A stretch of 64,000 bases of DNA from Improbicoccus devescovinae (GCA_036245095.1 BSWA01000003.1:62001-126000); one strand, 5' to 3'; positions 45,371 through 54,744 are shown, numbered from the stretch's first letter. Notes: generated by a model from the letters alone, not told the origin. Numbers and translations are program-made.

Positions 45371-45514
45371 TGTCTAATTTTTTAAATTCTTAGTTTTCGA
45401 ATTTTGAAATCCACATTTAATACAAATTTGACTACTTGGGGAAAAAGTCTTTAATTTCACAATCTGCACCAATATTATTAAATCAGCTTTAAATATATTT
45501 GTATTAAGAAATTA

Positions 45515-45844
45515 TTAAACTTTCGACTTATTATTTTCTAATTCCGAACCAGTATTGCAGTTTACACTTGAAATAGCCCACTTGCGAAGTTTTATTCGTT
45601 CACTGCCAGATTCAATAACAACATAGTCACTATCCTGGTTTAAATTTATTATTTTACCAATGATGCCACCGATTGTAACAATTTCATCGCCAATTTTGAT
45701 GCTATTTCGAAAAGCTGCCTCTTGCTTCTTTTTTTTGTTTTGCATCCGAGTAAGTATAAGAAAAGTGCCTCCCACAAGTAGCGCGAACATTAGATTTACA
45801 TTGCCGAAAATTTTCTTGAATATTCCGCCCGATGAATTAAACAT
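45515..45844 (-). CDS. yajC: preprotein translocase accessory subunit YajC
   Basis: 109 residues with one N-terminal membrane helix (NLMFALLVGGTFLILTRMQ, about 17-35) and the conserved cytoplasmic block KKKKQEAAFRNSIKIGDEIVTIGGIIGKI, the YajC signature. It works with SecDF around the SecYEG channel. ATG start at 45844. The tail (SVNCNTGSELENNKSKV) is polar. Lies 36 bases beyond clpX on the same strand. Confidence 0.93.
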   Translation of the reverse strand: MFNSSGGIFKKIFGNVNLMFALLVGGTFLILTRMQNKKKKQEAAFRNSIKIGDEIVTIGGIIGKIINLNQDSDYVVIESGSERIKLRKWAISSVNCNTGSELENNKSKV

Positions 45845-45879
45845 TTATAAAAACACATCCTATATAAATTATTTATAAA

Positions 45880-47190
45880 TTATTTTGACTTATTTTTGCT
45901 TGTTTTTTTAAGTTGTTCGAAATCGAACCTAATAGAATTCGGTTTTCTGGAATTATTATGAGTTATCACTGGGCTTGAGATATTCAAAACAACGTCCTTG
46001 TTTATTACAACTTTTTCTATAGTATAATCTGAAGGTACATCAAACATAGGCTTACTTAAAATATCTTCGAAAATCGCCCGAAGGCCTCGAGCTCCACTAT
46101 GCTTTTTCAATGCCTTTTTAGCGATTTCTCGCAATGCATCGTCATCGAAATCCAGATTTACATTATCTAGCTCGAACAACTTTTTATATTGTTTAATTAA
46201 TGCATTTTTAGGCTCATTTATTATCCGAACAAGCGAGTCTTCGTCCAGACCTTTAAGAGCAGTTATTACAGGAAGCCGGCCTACAAGCTCCGGAATCAGC
46301 CCATATTTAATTAAATCTTGAGTCTCAGCCTGAGCCATCCAATCTGTAGTTTCCTTTTCTTTTCTGTTCATAACTTTAGCGCCAAATCCAAGAGAAGACG
46401 TTCCAATGCGTTTTTCTATAATTTTTTCTAATCCATCAAATGCGCCTCCACAAATAAACAAAATATTTGACGTGTCTATTTGAATAAATTCCTGCTGAGG
46501 ATGCTTTCTGCCGCCTTTTGGAGGCACATTCGCAACAGTACCCTCTAGAATTTTCAAAAGTGCCTGTTGCACTCCCTCGCCGCTAACATCACGAGTAATC
46601 GACACATTTTCTGATTTCCTGGAAATTTTATCGATTTCATCGACGTATATTATGCCCCGCTGAGCATTTTCTACATTAAAATCCGCTGCCTGAAGTAACC
46701 GAAGCAAAATATTTTCGACGTCATCGCCCACATAACCCGCCTCGGTCAATGTAGTAGCATCTGCAATAGCAAACGGCACATGCAAAGCTTTAGCTATTGT
46801 TTGAGCCAACAAAGTCTTTCCAACGCCTGTCGGGCCAAGCAAGAGCACATTGCTTTTTGACAATTCAACATCGCCTGGTCCAAAATATATGCGCTTATAA
46901 TGATTATACACAGCCACCGACAGCGTGATTTTAGCCTCATCTTGTCCTATAACATATTCATCTATATGTTTCTTTATTTCCTGAGGCTTAGGCAAAACCT
47001 GACCAGTCTGCGCTAATTCGGGCTGTTTTGCAGAGCTTAAATGTTGAGAACCGTCAAGTTGATCATCATCGACAAGCACAGTATTACAAAGATTAACACA
47101 TTCATCACAAATAGAGACCCCAGGGCCAGCTATTATACGTTTAACCTCTCCTTGAGACTTACCACAAAAAGAACATATATGTTGTTCCAT
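45880..47190 (-). CDS. clpX: ATP-dependent Clp protease ATP-binding subunit ClpX
   Basis: AAA+ unfoldase that feeds proteins to ClpP (35.8 kb). 436 residues: N-terminal zinc finger CSFCGKSQGEV...CDECVNLC (6-35), Walker A LLGPTGVGKTLLAQT near 115, Walker B IIYVDEIDKI near 182, pore loop GYVGDD, IGF-type ClpP-binding loop replaced by the LGFGAKV stretch near 265, sensor 2 SGARGLRAI. ATG start with AAGGTGG. Unlinked from clpP and from tig, which often precede it. The spacer upstream holds the cassette repeats, two of which point at this gene. Confidence 0.97.
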   Translation of the reverse strand: MEQHICSFCGKSQGEVKRIIAGPGVSICDECVNLCNTVLVDDDQLDGSQHLSSAKQPELAQTGQVLPKPQEIKKHIDEYVIGQDEAKITLSVAVYNHYKRIYFGPGDVELSKSNVLLLGPTGVGKTLLAQTIAKALHVPFAIADATTLTEAGYVGDDVENILLRLLQAADFNVENAQRGIIYVDEIDKISRKSENVSITRDVSGEGVQQALLKILEGTVANVPPKGGRKHPQQEFIQIDTSNILFICGGAFDGLEKIIEKRIGTSSLGFGAKVMNRKEKETTDWMAQAETQDLIKYGLIPELVGRLPVITALKGLDEDSLVRIINEPKNALIKQYKKLFELDNVNLDFDDDALREIAKKALKKHSGARGLRAIFEDILSKPMFDVPSDYTIEKVVINKDVVLNISSPVITHNNSRKPNSIRFDFEQLKKTSKNKSK

Positions 47191-47440
47191 CTTTTAACCA
47201 CCTTCGGCTGATATACATAAAGATGTAAGAAATAACACCGTAAAACCATAGATTAACAACTCGAAAATCGCAAAGACATCATTGCCTGTGAGTATTTTAT
47301 TTATATATTTTTTTATTGCAATAGCATATTTGTGAAAAAAATATTTTTTAAACAAAAAATAACTCATCGTAGCCAGCCAGTATCCAAAACATGAAGTTTC
47401 TTAAAGGTAATCTGTAATGTTTAAATATATTTATGTTTTA

Positions 47441-47935
47441 CATAAACCTAATCACTTCCTTCTAATTTTAATAATATACATACTTGCGAACTTCGTCAAT
47501 AGGTTAATAGCGTAGAAGAATTTGTCGGATTATAAACATAAATCTCTTTACATTTCATAAATCTAATCATTTCCTTCTAATTTTAATAATATACATACTT
47601 GCGAACTTCGTCAATAGATTAATAGTACATGAGAATTTGTAGAATTATAGATATAAATATCTATATATTATAGGCCTTTAGGAGATATATTTTGTGTATT
47701 GTGCATAAAAAACTAATATTTTAATATATATCTTATAAAATTATCATTAAACTATTGATAAAAATCACAAATATATATATCATTAAAATTAGAAGGAATT
47801 GATTAGATTTATGAAATGTAAAGAGATTTATGTTTATAATCCGACAAATTCTTCTACGCCATCAACCTATTGACGAAACCCATAAGTATGTATATTATTA
47901 AAATTAGAAGAAAGTTGAATAAGTTCATATAAAAT
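47441..47935. repeat. large inverted repeat built of promoter/RBS cassettes (copies 5-8)
   Basis: On the minus strand, units of 115 bases start at 47441 and 47556, each with TTGACG (cgtcaa at 47494 and 47609), 17-base spacer, TATTAT, then AAAATTAGAAGGAA. On the plus strand related units start at about 47744 and 47860 (TTGATA at 47755, TTGACG at 47870). The stretch 47510-47590 is almost a perfect reverse complement of 47780-47860 (45 bases identical without a gap). Mini-ORFs in both orientations encode MIRFMKCKEIYVYNPTNSST-like peptides. The 47191-48029 spacer has no longer gene. Confidence 0.82.
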
Positions 47936-48029
47936 ATATATATTTATTTAAAAAATCCGAGTTGTTTTTAGACATTATTATTTAATTATTTTAAATACAT
48001 GTTATAATAAAAATTAGGAAGGAGATTTA

Positions 48030-49091
48030 ATTATAAACAATAAATTTCAAAAAAATATTTCTAATATTCTTATTTTTTTTATGTTATCTTCTCCTATAAA
48101 AGCGACCTCAAACAAATCGAAATTGGCGAATATTCCGATAGGAAATTCAATAAAAAAGCAAGAACAGAAAAAATCAAAAGTCATTCCTATCGTGCTAGGT
48201 TCAACAATAACTTGTGTTGGAGCATATACTTTGCTTACTGTATGTGCGAAAACCGCTTTGTATCCCGGCATTACTTGTAGAAAAGATCCGATTTATAGCA
48301 ACAAAAAACTTATTGTTTCTGAAATTAATATTAAGGGCTTACGTGGAGCTACTTATAAAAAGAAGCACCCTGAGGGTGAAAAATTTAAAGGCAAGTATGT
48401 GATAGTATTTCCGGGTAACTATATGCTCGCAAGCGAGATGATACCTTCTGTTGAACCTTTTTTATCTGAAGGAGCTACTATTGTGGCTGTGGATTATCCT
48501 GGATATGGCAGCAGTAAATTGAGGTTACCGGCACTACGATTAAATCAGAAAAAAATATATGAAGCTGGGGATAATATATTTGATTATGTTAATCAAACAC
48601 TAGGTATTCCCGAGCAAGAGATGATAATTTTTGGTTATTCATTGGGTGGAGCAATAGCATCACACGTTTTTGCGAAAAGCTGCCAAAAAGAGAAAGCTCC
48701 ACATGCAGTAATATTAGCGTCACCTTTGTGTGGTGTTAACAAAGTTTCGATCCCAATTGCGGAGTTTGTTACTGGTTCCGAGCTAAATACTGTAAAAAAT
48801 TTCAAAGATATCGAGAAAATAAAAGATACGTCTAAAATCATTAGCTTAAAGAGAAAAACCAAAATTATTATTTTAGGCGGCGGTCGTAATGATTGGCTTT
48901 CAGATTCTGTAACTGGTCTATCTACCAAACTTAAACATGATGGTTGGAATCCTGATATTTTTATTTCGACTGCACTTGGGCATTGTGATTTGACTAATAT
49001 GATTTCTGGAAACTTTAATAAAATTAAAAATAGTTTACACAGTGATTTAGAATCTTTGTTTAAAAAAAATTTAGACATTCCAAAAAAATGA
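48030..49091 (+). CDS. membrane-anchored or secreted alpha/beta hydrolase, ATT/ATA start
   Basis: About 353 residues. An N-terminal signal-like segment (KNISNILIFFMLSSPIKA) is followed by a second hydrophobic stretch (VIPIVLGSTITCVGAYTLLTV, about 52-72), so the enzyme is probably exported or anchored. The catalytic domain has the alpha/beta-hydrolase series YVIVFPGNYMLASEM (oxyanion strand), VAVDYPGYGSSK, nucleophile elbow GYSLGGAIASH, LGGGRNDWL (acid region) and ALGHCDL (histidine). The ribosome-binding site AGGAAGGAGAT ends at 48026, and the in-frame codons behind it are TTA ATT ATA; the first ATG (48081) has no site and would cut off the signal segment. Substrate unknown. Confidence 0.75.
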   Translation: MINNKFQKNISNILIFFMLSSPIKATSNKSKLANIPIGNSIKKQEQKKSKVIPIVLGSTITCVGAYTLLTVCAKTALYPGITCRKDPIYSNKKLIVSEINIKGLRGATYKKKHPEGEKFKGKYVIVFPGNYMLASEMIPSVEPFLSEGATIVAVDYPGYGSSKLRLPALRLNQKKIYEAGDNIFDYVNQTLGIPEQEMIIFGYSLGGAIASHVFAKSCQKEKAPHAVILASPLCGVNKVSIPIAEFVTGSELNTVKNFKDIEKIKDTSKIISLKRKTKIIILGGGRNDWLSDSVTGLSTKLKHDGWNPDIFISTALGHCDLTNMISGNFNKIKNSLHSDLESLFKKNLDIPKK

Positions 49092-49230
49092 TACTTAATT
49101 ATATAAATAATGCGAATCGCAAAAAAAATAATCAGTTTTATAATGGCTCGTATGAATAAAAATTAATTTTTTTGAAATTATTACAATTATATTATATTTC
49201 AAAAATAAAAAATGTTTGGAGCTGTTAAAA

Positions 49231-49587
49231 ATGAATTATATCAATGCTTTCTGGGTCAGTGGTCTGATCTGCGTTTTTGCTCAAATATTAATAGACAAAA
49301 CTAAATTAACGCCCGCAAGAATTCTCGTATTATATGTTATACTTGGTGTTATTTTAACAGCCGTAGGTCTATACGAACCCCTCGTGAATTATGCCGGAGC
49401 AGGAGCCACAGTGCCTTTAATCGGCTTTGGATATACAATGGCAAAAGGAGTTATAAAAGCAATCAAAGAAAAAGGCTTCTTAGGTATTTTATCCGGCGGA
49501 TTAACTTCAAGTTCTGCGGGAATAGCAGCATCTGTATTTTTCAGTTATCTTGCTGCATTATTTTTCAAACCTAATGATAAAAATTAA
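49231..49587 (+). CDS. spoVAE: stage V sporulation protein AE (SpoVAEB-type), orphan
   Basis: 118-residue membrane protein with four helices. It reads like a textbook SpoVAEB: FWVSGLICVFAQILIDKTKLTPARILVLYVILGV near the start, GLYEPLVNYAGAGATVPLIGFGYTMAKGVIKAIKEKG in the middle, AAVFFSYLAALFFKP-like end. In spore formers it belongs to the inner-membrane SpoVA channel that loads dipicolinic acid. Here spoVAC and spoVAD, its normal neighbours, are absent: an alpha/beta hydrolase precedes it and comF follows on the other strand. ATG 49231 with GGAG upstream. Confidence 0.88.
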   Translation: MNYINAFWVSGLICVFAQILIDKTKLTPARILVLYVILGVILTAVGLYEPLVNYAGAGATVPLIGFGYTMAKGVIKAIKEKGFLGILSGGLTSSSAGIAASVFFSYLAALFFKPNDKN

Positions 49588-49639
49588 TTTTATGAATAAT
49601 TCAGCATCACAAACCTAGAATTCAGGGTCTGCCGAACAT

Positions 49640-49800
49640 AAAACCCGTAATATATCACTTCCAAAGAACATAGAAATAGTATGAAATAAACTTAGTAATA
49701 TAAAAATAGCTAATTCATTAAGTTTTAGATACGCCGTTGGATTTTTAACTTAAAAATTATTAAAAAATAAAAAATTTAAAACCTGAAGCATTCAGTTGAC
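49640..49800 (-). pseudogene. possible IS630-type transposase scrap
   Basis: The minus strand reads VKNPTAYLKLNELA followed by weakly similar ILLSLFHTISMFFGSDILR, resembling the IS630 N-terminal stretch K(N)P-x-A-Y-L-x-E-(I/L)-A and comparable with VENSTAYLKNILET at 37.8 kb. Flanks are unalignable. The remainder of the 49588-49897 spacer holds an interrupted TATAGAC...GTCTATA repeat (49840-49883) and no gene. Confidence 0.35.
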
Positions 49801-49897
49801 CGGAGTAAAACTAGAAAATTTCCCAAGAATTACTGCTCAATTTTGTATAGACATTATCTGGTGTCAGCCCTATCTCAAGTCTATAATTATTTAAATT

Positions 49898-50548
49898 TCA
49901 TATTTTCAACACTTTTGCAAAAGAAACACAAGTAACATTTAGAGCTCCCATGTTTAATATTTGCTGAGCACATTCTGTTAGTGTAATTCCGGTAGTACAA
50001 ATGTCATCGACTAACGCTATATTTAAATCAGACACATCGAGTACTGTCTCAAACGCATTTTTAACGTTTAGCGTACGATCAACCAAGCTCAATCTTTTTT
50101 GAACCAAATTATTTTTGTTTTTTACTAATACATTCGCAATTGGAATTTTCAGTTCTTTGCTTAAAGCTTTTGCGATGTCCTCAGCATGATCTCTGCCTAA
50201 ATTTTGTTTTTTTATATTATGCATTGGAACAAAAGTTATAATATCAAAATTTAAATTTGTGTATATTTCAAGAGCCCTTTTTATAAAACTCGCTAAAATT
50301 TGCGAGCATGTTCTGAAATTCGCGAATTTGAAATTTTTTATTAATACAGCTGCAGTATCCCTATAAATAAATGCTGAAACCAATTCTATTTCCCTATTTA
50401 AAGTTCCTGATGGCATCGAATATTTAGCAGGAAAAAACTCTTGTTGAAGTTTTCTTGCGCATACTGAACATAATTTTACACCAAACGTTTTACAACATGA
50501 GCATTGTTCCGGAAACAGTATATTTAATATAATTTTAAATATATTCAT
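49898..50548 (-). CDS. comF: ComF family amidophosphoribosyltransferase-like protein
   Basis: 216 residues: N-terminal zinc-type cysteines (CSCCKTFGVKLCSVCARKL, about 16-34) and a C-terminal phosphoribosyltransferase domain with the PRPP loop ALVDDICTTGITL (about 179-191) and RTLNVKNAF. ComFC proteins assist DNA uptake or primosome-linked processing of single-stranded DNA in competent bacteria. With dprA it hints at retained competence functions, though no comEA/comEC is in this window. ATG start; follows the glycine-rich secreted protein gene by 14 bases. Confidence 0.87.
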   Translation of the reverse strand: MNIFKIILNILFPEQCSCCKTFGVKLCSVCARKLQQEFFPAKYSMPSGTLNREIELVSAFIYRDTAAVLIKNFKFANFRTCSQILASFIKRALEIYTNLNFDIITFVPMHNIKKQNLGRDHAEDIAKALSKELKIPIANVLVKNKNNLVQKRLSLVDRTLNVKNAFETVLDVSDLNIALVDDICTTGITLTECAQQILNMGALNVTCVSFAKVLKI

Positions 50549-50562
50549 TTTATATAAAACAA

Positions 50563-51540
50563 CTATATTCGAATTAATTTTTTATGATTATTTATTACAT
50601 ATCCACAACTGCCAGGTTTGCCATCTTTTCCAGTACTACCTTTAAATACCCAATATTTAGGATTCGGGCCACTTCCCCTACCTGGTTCGCCCGGCAAGCC
50701 CGGTATAAATTTAGTATTTTTATCAACAAAAACAACAGTATGATCACAAGAAATAATGCTTCCTCCATTACCGGCGTTTCCTCCATGACCGCCATTTCCA
50801 CCGCCTATAAATGGAAGATGCCAGACATTTGAATAAGTAGCATTACCACCATTAGAACCATTCCCTGCAATTAAATTTACATTTTCAAGTTTCAACACAC
50901 CGCTAATTCCTACAATCATAGGACATGGTGTTTCTCCATTTGTGCCGTGCGCCTGACTTATCCAATATGCATCGTCTTTATCACCGACACTAAAGGCCTC
51001 GGCACCTTTTATGGTCCCATTGCGAATGCTCACACAAGTATCATCATCATATGAATATACATCTTTATATACTACAGAATTATAGGCGCCAACAACTTTC
51101 GGTTTATAAGTTGTCTGCTTAATAACATTTGTTTGGTATCCATTTGTCACAATAATATTCTTATTTTCTTCTTTATTAATTACATATCCAGGATGATGAA
51201 TTACTTTCGACACAACTTTTCCTAATAATGTTTTTTTGCCTATCGAAATTTGCACATTCGGATTCCCATAAGTAATAGTATGACCATTTAAATCCAGCGT
51301 TACGCTTGAAGGTACCTCCACAGGATGAGTAATTTCTATATCTTTTGTGAGAATTATTTCATTTATGCCTTTTATGTCTTTTTTATCTGAAAAAAATAGC
51401 AAATCACTTTCAGAATCTACCTGAAATTTTTGTGTAGTATTCATTGATTCCTGAGCTTGTATATGTTTTTTTTGTGGAATAGAACAACAAATTGCAAAAA
51501 CTAATAAAATTTTTGCTAATGCAAATTTAAATCTTTTCAT
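50563..51540 (-). CDS. secreted glycine-rich repeat protein, unknown
   Basis: 325 residues. Signal peptide FKFALAKILLVFAICCSIPQ at the start. Middle part (about 55-230) is strand-rich with SSVTLDLNGHTITYGNPN and TCVSIRNGTIKGAEAF, the pattern of right-handed beta-helix adhesins. A glycine/asparagine block (FIGGGNGGHGGNAGNGGS, about 251-268) and collagen-like G-x-y triplets (GLPGEPGRGSG; GSTGKDGKPGSCG) follow. No sortase motif, anchor or catalytic residues seen. ATG with AAGGAG upstream. Likely a cell-surface or released protein facing a host or biofilm; otherwise unknown. Confidence 0.65.
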   Translation of the reverse strand: MKRFKFALAKILLVFAICCSIPQKKHIQAQESMNTTQKFQVDSESDLLFFSDKKDIKGINEIILTKDIEITHPVEVPSSVTLDLNGHTITYGNPNVQISIGKKTLLGKVVSKVIHHPGYVINKEENKNIIVTNGYQTNVIKQTTYKPKVVGAYNSVVYKDVYSYDDDTCVSIRNGTIKGAEAFSVGDKDDAYWISQAHGTNGETPCPMIVGISGVLKLENVNLIAGNGSNGGNATYSNVWHLPFIGGGNGGHGGNAGNGGSIISCDHTVVFVDKNTKFIPGLPGEPGRGSGPNPKYWVFKGSTGKDGKPGSCGYVINNHKKLIRI

Positions 51541-51695
51541 AATTCAAACACTCCTTAGAATTTGGTGCATATTAAAAACTTAGAAACCTATGTATTTTAA
51601 TTAACACCTATTATACACTTTTTATTAATAAATACAACACTTAAATTTTAAATTTAAATATTCCGATCATAAAAACATTCAATTTAATATTCAAA

Positions 51696-53783
51696 TCAAA
51701 ATGCACTAACCGGATTTGGGTCAATAAAAATAGAAACATATTTGCTTGTTTTTTCATAATATTTTTTTAACACTTGTGTAATAAAACTTCTGAAATTCTT
51801 ATCATTTTTGCATTTTATTATTATTTTATATCTGAATTTATTATAAGCTTTTTTTACAATAGCAGGTGTAGGATTTAAAATTCTCAACGGCATATCAGGG
51901 AAAAACTTACGAGCATGTTTTTTTAACAAATTGCAAAAAAAATTACAAACAGAGGAAGTATTTTCGTCTATTTTGCCTATAAATCCTATTAAGCATATAT
52001 CACAAAAAGGCGGAAATAGTAACGATTTTCTTATTGAAATTTCATTATGATAAAATTTTTCATAATTTTGATCCAATGCAAACGAAATTACTGTATTTTC
52101 TGCACAATAAGTCTGAATTAATGCCTCACCATTTTTTTCGCCTCGTCCGGCCCTTCCTGTAACCTGAGATATTAACGAAAATGTTCGTTCATAGCTTCTA
52201 AAATCAAGATCAAACAATGACTGATCTGCAGATACTACACCGGTTAACGTAACATTTTTAAAATTATGTCCTTTTGCCAAAATTCGAGTACCGAGCATAA
52301 TATCATATTTTTGCTGCGAAAAATCCTTGAAAATTTTTTCATAACTATTCTGTTTACTAATAATATCCGCATCAACTCGCACGCAACGCGCATTAGGAAC
52401 TAATTTTTGAATTTCATCTTCTAATTTTTGAGTACCAACCCCCATATAACATATTTTATTTGAATTACAATACGGACAAACCTCAGGTAAAGAATATCTA
52501 GAGCCACAATAATGGCATTCTAATTTTTCAGTATCTTTATGAAAATTAAGCGATATATTACAATTTTTACACATTAAAATCTGATTACAATTAAGACATT
52601 TTATCAACGTACGATATCCCCGACGATCAAGCAATAAAATAACCTGTTCTTTCCGCGCCAAAACTTTATTTATATTTTTTATTAAAATTTCGCTAATAAA
52701 CAAATCATCATCACATTTTGATACAATATTCATATTAACCAGATTAATTTTTGGTAACATTGCACAACCGAATCTATTTTTAAGTACATTAAACTCATAT
52801 TTTTTAATTTTTGCGAAATAAAAAGACTCAACGGATGGCGTAGCAGATGTCAAAATAAGTTTTGCACCTTCAACCGAGCATCTAAAATTCGCAATTTCTC
52901 TCGCATGAAATCTAGGACTCGCCTCAGATTTATAAGTAATTTCATGTTCTTCATCAATTATTATAATTCCCAAATTTTCAAACGGTGCAAATACAGCACT
53001 ACGTGTTCCAACAACAATTTGCGCATTGCCAGATTTAATTTTCATCCATTCTAAATATTTTTGTTTTAGAGTCAGCCCACTATGAAATAACGATACACAA
53101 TCACCAAATTTTTCTTTAAAAATCGAATAAAACTGTGAAATTAGCGATATTTCAGGAACCATAAAAATTACATTTTGCTTTTTTTTAATAATCAATTCAC
53201 AAATTTTCAAAACAACAAAAGTCTTACCGCTTCCGGTCACACCATACAAAAGCATATTTTTTTTATTAGCACTCTCATACCATGATGCTATATTATTATA
53301 AACAATTGTTTGTTCTTCGGACAACAAAATATCACCAAATTTAACAGATTTTAAAACATTTTTATATCTTTTTTGTTCTTTTTCTACATCACAAGATTTC
53401 GGTTTATATTTAAAACTCACAGAAGCCACAACTGAAATTGCATCATACACCGTACAAAAGTACATTTTACTCATCCAAACAGCAAGCTTTAAAAAATTCA
53501 AATTCACCAATGGCTGAGCATCCAACAATTCCAAAACATTTTTATATTTACGTAAAAAATCATGTTCACAATTAGTATCTATATTTGAAATACCAACAAC
53601 AACACCGATACGTCTAGTGTTAGTGCGACCAAAAGGCACTAAAACCCGACATCCCACAAAAATTATATCTGTCAAAAAAACAGGTATAACATATTCATAT
53701 AACAAGTCAAAATTAAACTTCGTCTTTTCGACAGCAACTTTTGCCATTTTAAAACTTAAATTTGCGCCCAAATCGGAACCCAT
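51696..53783 (-). CDS. priA: primosomal protein N' (replication restart helicase PriA)
   Basis: Superfamily 2 helicase that reloads DnaB at stalled forks. 695 residues: N-terminal DNA-binding domain (GCRVLVPFGRTNTRRIGVVV), Walker A LLYGVTGSGKTFV, DEEH box in IIIDEEHEITYKSEASPRFHARE, eight zinc cysteines (CLNCNQILMCKNC and ECHYCGSR...CPYCNSNK), and helicase motifs V-VI (GTRILAKGHNFKNVTLTGVV, QVTGRAGR). Third gene of gmk-rpoZ-priA, a standard Firmicutes order. Start ATG 53783; M13 (MAKVAVEKTKFNFD) is an alternative closer to the family start. Confidence 0.96.
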   Translation of the reverse strand: MGSDLGANLSFKMAKVAVEKTKFNFDLLYEYVIPVFLTDIIFVGCRVLVPFGRTNTRRIGVVVGISNIDTNCEHDFLRKYKNVLELLDAQPLVNLNFLKLAVWMSKMYFCTVYDAISVVASVSFKYKPKSCDVEKEQKRYKNVLKSVKFGDILLSEEQTIVYNNIASWYESANKKNMLLYGVTGSGKTFVVLKICELIIKKKQNVIFMVPEISLISQFYSIFKEKFGDCVSLFHSGLTLKQKYLEWMKIKSGNAQIVVGTRSAVFAPFENLGIIIIDEEHEITYKSEASPRFHAREIANFRCSVEGAKLILTSATPSVESFYFAKIKKYEFNVLKNRFGCAMLPKINLVNMNIVSKCDDDLFISEILIKNINKVLARKEQVILLLDRRGYRTLIKCLNCNQILMCKNCNISLNFHKDTEKLECHYCGSRYSLPEVCPYCNSNKICYMGVGTQKLEDEIQKLVPNARCVRVDADIISKQNSYEKIFKDFSQQKYDIMLGTRILAKGHNFKNVTLTGVVSADQSLFDLDFRSYERTFSLISQVTGRAGRGEKNGEALIQTYCAENTVISFALDQNYEKFYHNEISIRKSLLFPPFCDICLIGFIGKIDENTSSVCNFFCNLLKKHARKFFPDMPLRILNPTPAIVKKAYNKFRYKIIIKCKNDKNFRSFITQVLKKYYEKTSKYVSIFIDPNPVSAF

Positions 53784-53842
53784 AACACATTAAACACCTT
53801 AAAACGGGTATAATTATACGTTCAAAAAAATTCAAAAACCAG

Positions 53843-54070
53843 TTACTTATCTGCCGGAACAATCTCATAAACATTTTCTTTAAAATCTTGCAACGCTAAT
53901 ATAACCGGGTTAACATCCAGAGGTTCCCCTCTTAACTCATGTTCCGAGACTATTTCGCGAGCACGTTTTGCGACACCAATCACTACTGAATAAGAATTAA
54001 TCTTCCCGCTTAACAAATCATCATATGAATACGAAACATCTCGATCCGTTTTCGCCGACAACACAAACAC
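53843..54070 (-). CDS. rpoZ: RNA polymerase omega subunit
   Basis: 75 residues. The omega motif appears as NSYSVVIGVAKRAREIVSEHE (about 25-45), with the beta-prime-clamping helix following. Position between gmk and priA confirms it. Start is uncertain among GTG 54070, GTG 54064 and TTG 54061, all within reach of AAAAGGAT. Confidence 0.88.
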   Translation of the reverse strand: MFVLSAKTDRDVSYSYDDLLSGKINSYSVVIGVAKRAREIVSEHELRGEPLDVNPVILALQDFKENVYEIVPADK

Positions 54071-54180
54071 ATCCTTTTTAGCTTCGTTGTTATTATGTTT
54101 AATACTATAATTTATATATCTAAAATTTTAAAAATTAAATCATGTTTTATATAATATCCACAATATTCTTTAAAAACAAA

Positions 54181-54744
54181 TCATTTTTTCCGTATAATAT
54201 CCACAATCAAATTCGCACAAGTTTCAATATTATCATTCACTATTTCAAAATCATAAAAACACGAACACTTAATTTCTTCTTCCGCTAATTTTAACCGCTG
54301 CTCAATAACCTTTAAATCCTCCGAAGCCCTTTTTATTAGCCTTTGTCTTAAAACCTCAACACTAGGAGGCAAAATATAAACAGACAAACAATCGGGGAAT
54401 TTTTTTATTATTTCCAAACCACCGGTTACTTCTATTTTTAGTATCACATCCTTACCTTCATCAATTTTTTCGGTTATTTCCGACAAAATCGTGCCATATT
54501 TATTACCACAATATGTTACATTTTCCAAAAAGCCATTATTTTGTTCAATTTGAATAAACTGATCATTACTTAAAAAATAATAATCGACTCCATTTTTTTC
54601 ATATTCCCTGGGCTTTCTAGTAGTAGCACTAACAGATATATATAAATTCGAATATTTTTGTTTCATCCTGGCTAATACCGCGTCTTTACCCACGCCCGAA
54701 GGCCCTGAAAATACGATTAGCGATCCTTTTTTGAACAAAATCAT
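54181..54744 (-). CDS. gmk: guanylate kinase
   Basis: Phosphorylates GMP to GDP. 187 residues. P-loop FSGPSGVGKDAVLARM (13-28), GMP-binding SATTRKPREYEKNGVDYYF (39-57), lid QRLIKRASED. ATG start. Heads gmk-rpoZ-priA. Confidence 0.96.
   Translation of the reverse strand: MILFKKGSLIVFSGPSGVGKDAVLARMKQKYSNLYISVSATTRKPREYEKNGVDYYFLSNDQFIQIEQNNGFLENVTYCGNKYGTILSEITEKIDEGKDVILKIEVTGGLEIIKKFPDCLSVYILPPSVEVLRQRLIKRASEDLKVIEQRLKLAEEEIKCSCFYDFEIVNDNIETCANLIVDIIRKK

Noticed and set aside
47441..47935. CRISPR array
   Set aside because: The units are 115 bases, change orientation, and have no short constant repeats with unique spacers.
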